Part shown: in pieces, positions 17,228-25,655 of the stretch
Numbering within the stretch: position 1 is the stretch's first letter
Layout: the number at the start of each line of letters is the position of its first letter
NCBI GenBank assembly: GCA_017432005.1
Contig: JAFRKA010000012.1
Location: 1 to 61,967, forward strand
Direction of reading: 5' to 3'
From: Erysipelotrichaceae bacterium
GTDB taxonomy: Bacteria; Bacillota_I; Bacilli_A; Erysipelotrichales; Erysipelotrichaceae
Length of the DNA stretch: 61,967 bases
Position numbers and translations under genes: made by a program
The notes under the pieces: generated by a model
The model's database searches: none
Told to the model about the DNA's origin: nothing
What the model saw: only the letters and a program-made list of their open reading frames with translations

Positions 17228-18061
17228 ATGCTTAGAAGATATATCCTTTTTCTGAAAAAACACCCGCTGATCACAGCTACGCTGGCGATCGTCTATGCGG
17301 TCTTATGCATCAAGACGATGAATGCCGACACTTACCTTCAGGGTTTCGTCCTGCGCTCCATGCTTTGCGGAGCGATGGCTTTCTTCCTGTATCAGATCTC
17401 CGGAGACAAGACACTGGCTTCCAGCTATAACTCGACCTGGTATGTCGTCAAAGTCGCTCTGGGATACTGGATCCTCGCCCTGCTGCTGGGACTGATCAGT
17501 CTGGCCACTACTTCCGACAGCGGTGCACCATTATGGGATAACATACCTTATCAGATGTTCACGATGTTTCTGATGTTCATCTTTGTCGGTCTGTTTGAAG
17601 AGATGGCTTTCCGCGCTGTCATAAACGATGCGATCATCTATAAGTTCAGAAATAAAAAATATGTCTTCGTCTTAAGTGCACTGGTCTCATCCCTGGTCTT
17701 CGGTGCTGTACACGTCATCGGTGCTGAACTGAATACTAATATTGCCATCGGTCAGGCCATCGGCAAGACGATTCAGACCGGTGTCTTCGGACTGACACTG
17801 CTCTTCCTCTACTGGAAGACGAGGAACATCTGGGCCTGCGGTGTCGTTCACGGCATTTATGATTTCCTTCTGTCGATCGGTTACGGTATCTATAATGTGC
17901 CTGATGACTCCCGAACAAGCTATGTCATAGCAGGCGAAGCCGGCAAAGGTCTCATCATCGCCTATGCTTTCTTTACGGTGATCGAACTGGTCATCTTCCT
18001 GCTCGTCTATCTGAAGATCGGCAAGAAGATCGACTATCAGAAGATCAGAGAGGATTGGTGA
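17228..18061 (+). CDS. CPBP-family intramembrane protease (second copy)
   Basis: The ATG of MLRRYILF was chosen because AAGGGGG lies 8 bases upstream, while the earlier TTG is too close to it. The 277 residues give about eight helices and the CPBP motifs FEEMAFRAV, FGAVHVIG and VVHGIYDF. It is longer than the copy at 13031 and is not linked to a regulator. Prenyl-protein protease or bacteriocin immunity roles are known for the family, and neither can be chosen from context. Confidence 0.87.
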   Translation: MLRRYILFLKKHPLITATLAIVYAVLCIKTMNADTYLQGFVLRSMLCGAMAFFLYQISGDKTLASSYNSTWYVVKVALGYWILALLLGLISLATTSDSGAPLWDNIPYQMFTMFLMFIFVGLFEEMAFRAVINDAIIYKFRNKKYVFVLSALVSSLVFGAVHVIGAELNTNIAIGQAIGKTIQTGVFGLTLLFLYWKTRNIWACGVVHGIYDFLLSIGYGIYNVPDDSRTSYVIAGEAGKGLIIAYAFFTVIELVIFLLVYLKIGKKIDYQKIREDW

Positions 18062-18132
18062 TATCTGACATCAGTACATACTGATGCGGATTTATGAGAC
18101 AATTGATATATATTCATAACAGGTAAATGATC

Positions 18133-20688
18133 ATGAAAAAACCTACATTCATCGTTTTACTGATATTTCTGATCTTGAGTCCGTTCATGACTTATAAAAT
18201 CAGCGCTGATGAAGACGGAAGTGAAGATGAGACGATCAACATCATCGATAACTTCTATGTCTCCACTTCCAAGAAGAACAATACTTTTGTCGTACCTTTC
18301 AACCGCAGCTGGTTCAAAAAAGATGCCCGCATCTACGATCACAATCTGGCAAAGGCTTCCATCGGTCTGGCAACAGCTGCTTTCCGTCCCAATGCAGCCG
18401 TCGATACGGGTGAAAGACCTCCGGAATACAATCTGCGTTTCTTCCTTTACCAGGCCGGTTTTGAAGACGTACGCAGCGATGACTATGACAAAGATCCCAG
18501 CATGTATACCGTTTCGACCGCCATGGGTCATCAGAAGATCGGTGAAGGCGCTGATGCCTTTGAACTGATCGCGGTCGGTATCTGCGGACAGGGTTATCTC
18601 GATGAATGGGAATCCAATTTCAATATCGGGACAGGAAACAATCCGACCGGTTTTGACAGTGCTTCACAGCTCGTCTATGACCGTGTCTTCGGCTATATCT
18701 CTGCCAACCATCTGAGCGGAAAACTGAAGATCTGGCTTTCCGGTTCCTCAAGAGCCGGTGCCGTCTGCAATATCACGGCTGCCAAGCTTTCTGATTCCGA
18801 TACCTTCTCGCAAGAGAGCGTCTTTGCGTATACCTTCGGTACACCTAACACCGTAAGGGAAGATCCGGGCGATTATGAAAATATCTTCAACATCTGCGGC
18901 AAGATGGATCCGGTCGCTGCTGTACCGTTCTCTGACTGGGGCTATTCCCGTTACGGCATAACTCTCTATACACCGACTTTTGAGACTGATTCCGATTTCA
19001 TGGAGAAACGTCAGAAAGCCGATGTGGTCTATAAAGAAATAACCGGCATCACCTACTGGAACAACTATGAGATGAATGCCCAGATCAGGACCATCATGGA
19101 CTGCCTCATGAGGATCTGTCCGAGCGTTGAAGTATATGAGGCAAGTCTGCAGGACAACATCATCGCCCTGTGGGAGAAACACGATCTGATCTCTGTTGCC
19201 CAGAGGTTCATGGAGATGGCCAACGACCCGATCCTCATCAATGAGGCGAACCGTAAGGATGCGAACATCCTGCTGAATCAGTTCAGCAATCTCATTCTGG
19301 AATATGTCGGATCACAGAACTCTTTCCGCCGCTACAACAAGGATGCTTCAGTGGCATCGAACATCATGCAGACACACACCTGTGAACTGTACATGTCCTG
19401 GATCTATTCGGTCGATGAAGGCGAAGATCTTTACAGTGCGGCCATGGACTACAAACAGCTGTATCTCAGCGGCGATGTCGAAGTGAAGCTTTACCGTGAT
19501 GAGATCCTGATCGAGACGCTTTCCGTCCGTGATGACTACAGCAACAAGAACCACCAGTATCTGACGCTGCAGCGCGGTGAAGTCCAGGTCCTGATACCTC
19601 GCGACAGGAATTACCGCGTCGAGATCACTTCCCTCGCTGATCAGCAGATCAGTGCTCTGGAAGTCGAATATACGATCGGTCATCAGACACCAAGTGAAGA
19701 GATGACCATGTATTTCAGTCTCAGAGAAGGAGAGACACTCAACGTTGACTTCGAGCCGAATGAAGCCACCAGCTTCTCCCTTTCTTCCATATACAGTGAA
19801 GCAGCTGCCTTTGAATCCAGTGATTATCTGGGAGAAAAGAATATCATCGACTATATCTACAAAGACTACTACGGCATCACCTGGAGAGAGATGGCCCTGA
19901 CGGTCATCATCCTTTCCATCATCGCCGTCTCTTTTGCGATCTTCCTGGTCACGCTGCTTTCCATGTATATAAGATTCCGCTACAACCGCATGCGCGGCTA
20001 CATACCATCCACCGTGCATTTCCGGCCGCTGCCGATCGTGTGCTTCTTCCTGGTCCAGCAGCTCTTCCTGATCAAGGAATTCTATCTGGGTATTTATGAC
20101 GGCAATCTGGCCAAGGTCGCCAAGATCAAGTTCCTGATCGGTTTCCTGGTCATGATCGTGGCCTATTGCGGCTATCGGCGCAAGAAGAGCTTCTTCCATC
20201 TGCTGATCATACCGGCGGTCTTCCTGCTGACGCTGGCGGATGTCTTCATGACCTCATCGGTCATCGGCGGTTCATTACTCTACATCGGTGCCTATATCCT
20301 GCTGATCTATGATTATGTGAAGAAAGATCCGCCGCGAAAGTCTCAGTTCATCGGCTGGATCATCATGTCGCTGATCGGTTCCATCGTGATCGTCAATGTC
20401 CGTGCTGGATCGATCGCCGAGAAGATCACCGGTATCTTCTATATCATCACGGCCAGTGCTCTGGTATGTTCATCATATGGTCTGTCATCCAGGACTTTCA
20501 GAGGCTCATGCACACTGCTGCTGTCCGGTGTCCTGCTGATGGTCAATACCGTCAGAGGAGCCAACTTCATCACGCATATCATCGCTTCGGGTATCTACTA
20601 TATCGGTGTCATGATGATCGCCAGCTCGGGCAACAGTTTCTCAAGACCGAAGACCATTCCGGAGACGATGTCCGAGACCACCTGGTGA
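18133..20688 (+). CDS. Class 3 lipase-like domain fused to a C-terminal polytopic membrane domain
   Basis: A signal peptide (to about residue 26) leads to an extracellular alpha/beta-hydrolase domain. Its nucleophile elbow is GSSRAG near residue 206 (Ser208), replacing the usual GHSxGG. It is followed by AYTFGTPN and KMDPVAAVPF, the class 3 lipase Asp region. The usual His position reads YSRYG. A beta-rich segment spans 440-590, and after about residue 600 there are eight to nine helices. Part of these (LADVFM...GGSLLYIGAYILLIYDY) recalls the YhhN/TMEM86 lysoplasmalogenase family. Such an enzyme could process membrane ether lipids, but that is inference. Confidence 0.75.
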   Translation: MKKPTFIVLLIFLILSPFMTYKISADEDGSEDETINIIDNFYVSTSKKNNTFVVPFNRSWFKKDARIYDHNLAKASIGLATAAFRPNAAVDTGERPPEYNLRFFLYQAGFEDVRSDDYDKDPSMYTVSTAMGHQKIGEGADAFELIAVGICGQGYLDEWESNFNIGTGNNPTGFDSASQLVYDRVFGYISANHLSGKLKIWLSGSSRAGAVCNITAAKLSDSDTFSQESVFAYTFGTPNTVREDPGDYENIFNICGKMDPVAAVPFSDWGYSRYGITLYTPTFETDSDFMEKRQKADVVYKEITGITYWNNYEMNAQIRTIMDCLMRICPSVEVYEASLQDNIIALWEKHDLISVAQRFMEMANDPILINEANRKDANILLNQFSNLILEYVGSQNSFRRYNKDASVASNIMQTHTCELYMSWIYSVDEGEDLYSAAMDYKQLYLSGDVEVKLYRDEILIETLSVRDDYSNKNHQYLTLQRGEVQVLIPRDRNYRVEITSLADQQISALEVEYTIGHQTPSEEMTMYFSLREGETLNVDFEPNEATSFSLSSIYSEAAAFESSDYLGEKNIIDYIYKDYYGITWREMALTVIILSIIAVSFAIFLVTLLSMYIRFRYNRMRGYIPSTVHFRPLPIVCFFLVQQLFLIKEFYLGIYDGNLAKVAKIKFLIGFLVMIVAYCGYRRKKSFFHLLIIPAVFLLTLADVFMTSSVIGGSLLYIGAYILLIYDYVKKDPPRKSQFIGWIIMSLIGSIVIVNVRAGSIAEKITGIFYIITASALVCSSYGLSSRTFRGSCTLLLSGVLLMVNTVRGANFITHIIASGIYYIGVMMIASSGNSFSRPKTIPETMSETTW

Positions 20689-20743
20689 GCGTTGATATTG
20701 TTCTGATATAAAACGTTATGTTATTATTTTACGGGGGTTTAAT

Positions 20744-21505
20744 ATGTTATTTTCCAAAATACCCGCTTATCTGATAGACAGCGAAAATGTCGGTTCCACC
20801 TGGACCAATCTGCTCCAGAACGACGAGAAATTCGAGCTGTATATCTGTGTGACCGAGAATGCGAAAAGTCTCAACTTCTCCCTTCTCAAGGAACTCACTG
20901 AAGAGAACCGTCGCAAGATAAACATCATCGAATGTGAACCCGGCAAAAACTCCCTTGATTTCTATCTCTCTTCCTATCTGGGTTACCTGATCGGCAAAGG
21001 AAAACATTCATCCTATATCGTCGTGTCGCAGGACACCGGCTACGATCACGTCATTGAATACTGGAAGAAAGAAGGCTATGATGTTTCGCGCATCAACACG
21101 AAACCGGAAACGAAACGCAGAAGCGTCAGAAAGAAAACGACGGATAGGAAGGTCAACAAAGCCAACACTTCTGCCATCAACTCCGAAACCAGGATCATCA
21201 CCAAGAAGAATCCGGAACCGGTCAAGAAGAAGAATGATAGACCGCTTCCTGTTTCCGGGTCTGAGAAAAAAGATCAGGACCTGCTGAAACAGCTTCTGAA
21301 GGATTATCCGGAAAATGAGATCGAAGGGATCAGAAAGGTCCTTGACAGTGTAGACGAAGATAAACGCGAAGACAAGAATCTCATCTACAACGAACTGGTC
21401 CGCCGATATAAAAAGAAAAAAGGGCTGGCGATCTACACACTGCTCAAGAAGGATCTCAAAAACTATTACCGTCTGTCAGAAAAAGGAAAAGCTGTTACGA
21501 AATAA
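20744..21505 (+). CDS. PIN/NYN-like nuclease-fold protein with basic linker
   Basis: Residues 1-120 resemble a PIN-like domain: LIDSENVG (Asp12), NSLDFYLSSYLG (Asp72) and VVSQDTGYDHVI (Asp97, Asp101) would form the acidic metal site of a ribonuclease. Residues 120-180 are a long Lys/Arg-rich linker that could bind nucleic acid, and the rest is a small helical domain ending in ALKKDLKNYY-like sequence. A GGGGG ribosome binding site precedes the ATG. The target is unknown. Confidence 0.75.
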   Translation: MLFSKIPAYLIDSENVGSTWTNLLQNDEKFELYICVTENAKSLNFSLLKELTEENRRKINIIECEPGKNSLDFYLSSYLGYLIGKGKHSSYIVVSQDTGYDHVIEYWKKEGYDVSRINTKPETKRRSVRKKTTDRKVNKANTSAINSETRIITKKNPEPVKKKNDRPLPVSGSEKKDQDLLKQLLKDYPENEIEGIRKVLDSVDEDKREDKNLIYNELVRRYKKKKGLAIYTLLKKDLKNYYRLSEKGKAVTK

Positions 21506-21516
21506 CGGCTTTTTAT
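21487..21516 (+). terminator. Terminator overlapping the PIN-like gene stop
   Basis: The 11-bp stem AAAAGCTGTTA/TAACGGCTTTT includes the stop codon and is followed by TATTATAA. Confidence 0.65.
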
Positions 21517-21542
21517 TATAATTTTCTTAAGGAGTTATAAAC

Positions 21543-21884
21543 ATGAAAAAAGTACTTACGATATTACTGATCCTTGGCAGTCTTCTGCTTGTTTCCTGCA
21601 GCAGCAAAAATAACGCAATCACCAGAGGCTCAGGCGATCCGTCCAAAGCCATCATCGGCACCTGGGATTCCAAAGACTATCCGGGACTGGGTTTCACCTA
21701 TGTCTTTAAAGAAGACGGAACAGGGACTTATGTGGGCGAGAAGATCTACTGGAAGATCGACGGTGATCAGATCTCGATCAGGACTGAAGATACCGAACCG
21801 TTCATCACGGACTACGAGATCAAAGGCAATGAACTCAACATCGTCGACGGCATAGGAAACGATACGATCTATATCCGAAAATAA
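21543..21884 (+). CDS. Small lipoprotein, lipocalin-like
   Basis: The signal peptide ends with VSC (lipobox LLLVSC). The 90-residue mature part contains IIGTWDSKDYPG, FKEDGTGTYVG and YWKIDGDQISI, a repeated beta-strand pattern common to small Firmicute lipoproteins of the DUF5640 type. It shares this pattern with the lipoprotein at 7660. AAGGAG precedes the ATG. The role is unknown. Confidence 0.72.
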   Translation: MKKVLTILLILGSLLLVSCSSKNNAITRGSGDPSKAIIGTWDSKDYPGLGFTYVFKEDGTGTYVGEKIYWKIDGDQISIRTEDTEPFITDYEIKGNELNIVDGIGNDTIYIRK

Positions 21885-21921
21885 TGTTAATATCTGTAAA
21901 CAAATGATATATAATAATAAC

Positions 21922-22108
21922 GCAGAAGCTGTCGGATTCGGCTTTCTTCGAAGAAGACACGACTGCACCGACTTGTGTCTTGGATGAATTCTCCAACGAC
22001 CTCCATCTTCGGTTTGAATCACTTAATTAGGTCACGGCTGACGAGTCGTGAACGAATTATCTGTTCAGAAAAACAGGTACGCGACCCTTGTGGCCATGTA
22101 CCTTTTTT
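21922..22108 (+). ncRNA. Candidate structured small RNA (unidentified)
   Basis: A promoter TTAATA-N17-TATAAT (21887-21915) and a terminator hairpin AGGTAC/GTACCT followed by TTTTTT (22075-22108) bracket about 187 bases with no credible ORF. Within it several local stems can be drawn: AAGCTG/CGGCTT, AAGACAC/GTGTCTT, TTGGA/TCCAA, GACCT/AGGTC, TCACG/CGTGA and CTGTT/AACAG. The length is near that of 6S RNA, but I cannot recognise a family. It is convergent with the phosphoesterase gene, so it is not a leader. Confidence 0.45.
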
Positions 22109-22111
22109 CTT

Positions 22112-22858
22112 TTAATCAAGTATCTTCTTCGGCACCCAGTTGAGATAATCGCCGGAGACCAGCGAATACTTTATGCCTCTGTATCTTCCCTGGATGGAAT
22201 CATGGAAACGCCTTTCACCGTGACAGTGGGCGTATATTACCTGCGATACATCATACTGTTCAGCCAGTTTCGTGAAGACGCTGTCGGATTCAATTACACT
22301 TGTCGGAGGATAATGCAGGAATATGACGATCTTCCTGAATCCGTCTTTCCTGGCGCTTTCCAGCGATCTCGATATGCGCAGTCTCTCTCTTTCCACCAGC
22401 TTCTTAGCCTGCTGCTCCGCTTCCTCATCCCAGCCGATGATCTGTCCTTTCTGATTGAGATAATAAGGACCTTCGAAGGTATGACCTTTGGTGGCGACCA
22501 GAGCGTAGTCTTTGTAGGTCAGATATCCGTCCTGCAGGAAAGTAAGGTCAGGTTGAAACTGTTCGTTCAGCTGCCTTGTCTTCCTGGCATCCCAGAACAT
22601 GTCGTGATTGCCTCTGGTCAGGATCTTTCTTCCCGGAAGGCTTCTGATGTAGGCGAAATCTTCTTCACACTCGCTCAGATTCTTTCCCCAGCTGTGATCA
22701 CCGACCAGCACGAGCGTATCTTTGTCGCTGATCATCCTCTCACAGTTTTCTTTGAATCTTCGTTCATGATCCTTCCACAGCGGATCAGAAAGCTGTGCTT
22801 TGGCTTTAAGCACAGACTGATAGTGAAGATGCAGATCACCGATCGCATACAGACTCAT
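22112..22858 (-). CDS. Calcineurin-like metallophosphoesterase
   Basis: The start was set at MSLYAIGDLHLH. Residues further upstream have no ribosome site, and a TATAAT box ends just six bases before this ATG. The 248 residues show the dimetal phosphoesterase motifs GDLH, VLVGDHSWG, TRGNHDMFW, FLHYPP and YAHCHG. It probably hydrolyses phosphomonoesters or phosphodiesters in the cytoplasm. The natural substrate is not evident. Confidence 0.88.
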   Translation of the reverse strand: MSLYAIGDLHLHYQSVLKAKAQLSDPLWKDHERRFKENCERMISDKDTLVLVGDHSWGKNLSECEEDFAYIRSLPGRKILTRGNHDMFWDARKTRQLNEQFQPDLTFLQDGYLTYKDYALVATKGHTFEGPYYLNQKGQIIGWDEEAEQQAKKLVERERLRISRSLESARKDGFRKIVIFLHYPPTSVIESDSVFTKLAEQYDVSQVIYAHCHGERRFHDSIQGRYRGIKYSLVSGDYLNWVPKKILD

Positions 22859-22892
22859 ACCGTCATTATAATTCATCAAAACAGCATCGTCA
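22859..22892 (-). promoter_or_regulatory. Promoter of the phosphoesterase, leaderless arrangement
   Basis: ATGACG-N17-TATAAT reads toward the gene. The -10 box (22870-22865) ends six bases before the ATG, so the predicted first transcribed base is the start codon. Confidence 0.5.
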
Positions 22893-22944
22893 TCCGGAAA
22901 CTGTGATATCCTAAAGATAATCACACAAAGGGAGATAATCTTTT

Positions 22945-24075
22945 ATGAATCTGATGGATCTTCGTTCCGTCTATGTCGCGAACGGTACAGGCATATTCAT
23001 TCTGATCATTCTTTTATTCGTGTCTCATGCCAAGATCCTGCGTGACCGGGAAGAAGACCGTCTTTATTCCATCATGTGCTACGGTGTCATCATCGGCTGC
23101 TTCTGTGAAGCTTTCTCCTACACCATCGACGGACATGTCTTTGCGGGATCCAGGATCCTCAACTATATCGCCAATACCTACCTATATTCCTTTAACCTGC
23201 TATTGCCGCTGGTCGTGATCTTCTATGTCGATCTCGGTCTGTATGAGAAACGCAGCCGCCTGTGGCAGAAATATAAAACACAGATCATCGTCGGGATCGC
23301 GATGGTCTCGCTCAACATCGTGAACTTCTTTGTTCCGATCATCTACTACATCGATGAAAACAACGTCTACTCAAGATGTCCTTTAAGTTATCTGTTCTAT
23401 GTCGCGATCATCTATTATTTCGTCACGGCCTGGCTGCTGGAGAGAAAGTACGAAAAAGAGAACGGTACCCGCTCATTCTTCAATATCAATACTTTCCTGA
23501 TCCCGATCCTGTCTGGTGTCGGACTGCAGTTCATGTTTTACGGACTGTCACTGGCCTGGCTGTCTTCAGCGATCGGTCTGACAGGTCTCTACATGATGCA
23601 GCAGAACGAGATGGCCTACATCGATCCGCTGGTCGGGACCTATAACCGCCAATACCTCAATCACGTCCTGTCTTCCTGGACCAGAAGAGGCAGCGAATTC
23701 ACGGGCATCATGTTCGATATCGACCGCTTCAAACAGATCAATGACACTTACGGTCATTCCGAAGGCGACAGAGCTCTGAAGACTGTCACCGACATCCTGA
23801 AGAATTCCCGTACAGACAACGAATGGGTCTTCCGCTTTGCCGGCGATGAATTCATCGTCCTTAAGCAGACTGCTGAAGAAGACGGAATGAAGTATTATCT
23901 CGATGAGGTCAGAAAAAGACTGGATGACTATAACAGCAGAACCGATTCCTATAAACTTTCATTATCATACGGGATCAGTTATTTCCATGATACTGATCTC
24001 GATGCCTTCATGAAGGAAATGGATTCGCGGATGTATGAGATGAAGAAGATCCATCACGAAACGAAGGATCAGTAA
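22945..24075 (+). CDS. Membrane-bound diguanylate cyclase (GGDEF)
   Basis: About seven helices fill residues 10-215, followed by a GGDEF domain: DPLVGTYNRQYL, FDIDRFKQINDTYGHSEGD and the active-site loop AGDEF at residues 299-303. AGDEF is an accepted active variant. It should make cyclic di-GMP from GTP at the membrane in response to a signal sensed by the membrane domain. A GGGAG site precedes the ATG. It is one of four cyclic-di-GMP proteins in the window. Confidence 0.92.
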   Translation: MNLMDLRSVYVANGTGIFILIILLFVSHAKILRDREEDRLYSIMCYGVIIGCFCEAFSYTIDGHVFAGSRILNYIANTYLYSFNLLLPLVVIFYVDLGLYEKRSRLWQKYKTQIIVGIAMVSLNIVNFFVPIIYYIDENNVYSRCPLSYLFYVAIIYYFVTAWLLERKYEKENGTRSFFNINTFLIPILSGVGLQFMFYGLSLAWLSSAIGLTGLYMMQQNEMAYIDPLVGTYNRQYLNHVLSSWTRRGSEFTGIMFDIDRFKQINDTYGHSEGDRALKTVTDILKNSRTDNEWVFRFAGDEFIVLKQTAEEDGMKYYLDEVRKRLDDYNSRTDSYKLSLSYGISYFHDTDLDAFMKEMDSRMYEMKKIHHETKDQ

Positions 24076-24099
24076 AAATATCAGAATCTGTCAAGAGGG

Positions 24100-24126
24100 G
24101 CTTACGATCGATGTAAGCTTTTATTT
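24100..24126 (+). terminator. Terminator of the GGDEF gene
   Basis: The stem GCTTAC/GTAAGC with a 7-base loop is followed by TTTTATTT. Confidence 0.7.
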
Positions 24127-24149
24127 ACACTTATTTTTCATTTTATTAA

Positions 24150-24200
24150 TGTAAGCGCTTAAATAATTCAAAAAACAGGTGTATAATGAAAACGCTTGCA
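24150..24200 (+). promoter_or_regulatory. Promoter of the ABC operon flanked by two cre-like sites
   Basis: TGTAAGCGCTTAAA (24150-24163) and TGAAAACGCTTGCA (24187-24200) each match the cre consensus at 13 of 14 positions. TATAAT (24182-24187) lies between them, so one site covers the -35 region and one the transcription start. This predicts tight repression by CcpA or a dedicated LacI-family regulator. Confidence 0.6.
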
Positions 24201-24234
24201 AGGCAAGTATAATTCTATAGAAAGGGAATAAATC

Positions 24235-25566
24235 ATGAAAAAACTTTTCACGTTAATGTTAGCCCTCGTGCTCACATTAGCACTCGTTGGCTGTTCTGGC
24301 GGCGATAACACTCCGGCAGCAGAACAGTCAGATGTTCAGAAAGTCATTGCTGAAGCACAGACGATGACTCTGGAAGAACTGGCCAAGAAGGCTATTGAAG
24401 AATCAAGTGGCAAGACCGTTTACGGTTTAGGCAACTCTTCACGTGGTAAGAGCGCTCTGCCATTATTCATCGAATACCTTCAGACTATTGATCCTAGCTA
24501 CACGCTGGAATTCGAATGGCAGCAGCCGAAGAACAACAAGATCTTCGACCAGCTCACTGCTGACGGTCTGAAAGACACCGGTACATTCTTCATGACGCTG
24601 ATCCAGGATGGCAACCAGATCGAATCCAAGATGGTCCAGACCGGCATCCTCGACACCTTCATCCCTAAAGAGTGGGCTGAAGCAAACGGCACTACTCCTG
24701 AAGAGTACACTGGATATCTGCCATTACAGACACTGAACAAGATCTTCGAATACAACTGTGTAAATCCTGACAAGAACTATACTAACTGCTGGGATTTCGT
24801 AGCTGAAGGCGAACATGGTCTGTTCATGGGTCTTGAGTCTGAGCCGGTAGGAAAGAACTTCCTGATGATGCTCACAAACGACACTTACTCTGCTTATCTG
24901 AAAGAAGCTTATGACAAGCTCGATGCAACAAAGCAGGCATACTTCAAGGCTACTGTTGATGAGATGGCTAAGGATGCTGAAGAATTAGGTTTAGGCGAAA
25001 ACGGCAAATATGCTCTGGCCTGGATCAAACTGTGGGTCAACAGCTTCAATGAGCAGACAGACGATGGTCCTATCTGCAAGACATTAGTCGATGCTTCTGC
25101 AGTAGACAAATTCGGTCTCCTGGTTTACTCAAAGGTTCGTTCCGTTGAAGAAACTGACACTGTATCTGTAAACAACCTGAAGGTTGCTGCATACCAGCCT
25201 GGTTACGAAGGTATCGGCGGTTACGGTTACTGCCACTATCTGTTCGTTACAGACAACTCTCCATATCCTTGGACTGCATGTGCATTCATCGCTTACATGA
25301 CTGAAACTGTTGACGGTTTCTCTGCATGGGGCAAGGATATCGGTGGTTACTCATCAAATCCGGAAGTTGCTAAGGGTACAGAAGAGAAGTATCATCACTC
25401 AACCGGTGAATCTTCAAATGTTGCTACTGACACAACTAAGGACAGAGGCTTAGATTGGTGGGTAAACGATGGCAAACTCGTTATCGAGGATCCTGTTTAC
25501 TGCTCATCTGTAGCATTCACTGTCGGTTCATGGATCGAAACTCTCGATCACTACAAACCGGAATAA
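24235..25566 (+). CDS. ABC transporter extracellular solute-binding lipoprotein
   Basis: The signal peptide ends in LVGC. The 443-residue protein has the type II binding-protein layout of iron(III)/spermidine/phosphonate-type transporters, with YGLGNSSRGKSALP near residue 63 and a Trp/Tyr-rich C-terminal lobe. It is followed by a permease and an ATPase in the same direction. The cre-controlled promoter suggests a carbon source such as a sugar derivative or phosphorylated polyol rather than iron, but the ligand cannot be read from the sequence. Confidence 0.85.
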   Translation: MKKLFTLMLALVLTLALVGCSGGDNTPAAEQSDVQKVIAEAQTMTLEELAKKAIEESSGKTVYGLGNSSRGKSALPLFIEYLQTIDPSYTLEFEWQQPKNNKIFDQLTADGLKDTGTFFMTLIQDGNQIESKMVQTGILDTFIPKEWAEANGTTPEEYTGYLPLQTLNKIFEYNCVNPDKNYTNCWDFVAEGEHGLFMGLESEPVGKNFLMMLTNDTYSAYLKEAYDKLDATKQAYFKATVDEMAKDAEELGLGENGKYALAWIKLWVNSFNEQTDDGPICKTLVDASAVDKFGLLVYSKVRSVEETDTVSVNNLKVAAYQPGYEGIGGYGYCHYLFVTDNSPYPWTACAFIAYMTETVDGFSAWGKDIGGYSSNPEVAKGTEEKYHHSTGESSNVATDTTKDRGLDWWVNDGKLVIEDPVYCSSVAFTVGSWIETLDHYKPE

Positions 25567-25640
25567 GCAGATCTGCTTATAACTCAAATCAAAACTGGGA
25601 TAGTGCCTTTCCAGCCATCGTCTGAAAAGGCACTTTCTCT
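25563..25640 (+). promoter_or_regulatory. Intercistronic hairpins between binding protein and permease
   Basis: An 18-bp perfect palindrome ATAAGCAGATCTGCTTAT spans the stop codon, and a second stem AGTGCCTTT/AAAGGCACT (25602-25634) is followed by TTCTCTCT. Such elements usually act as partial terminators and protect the 5' message, giving more binding protein than permease. Confidence 0.65.
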
Positions 25641-25655
25641 CTAGAGAGGTAATTT

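Noticed and set aside
22038..22060. CTGACGAG resembling the core of a hammerhead ribozyme inside the candidate RNA
   Set aside because: No GAAA element with a proper stem II follows and no cleavage triplet with a matching stem I was found.
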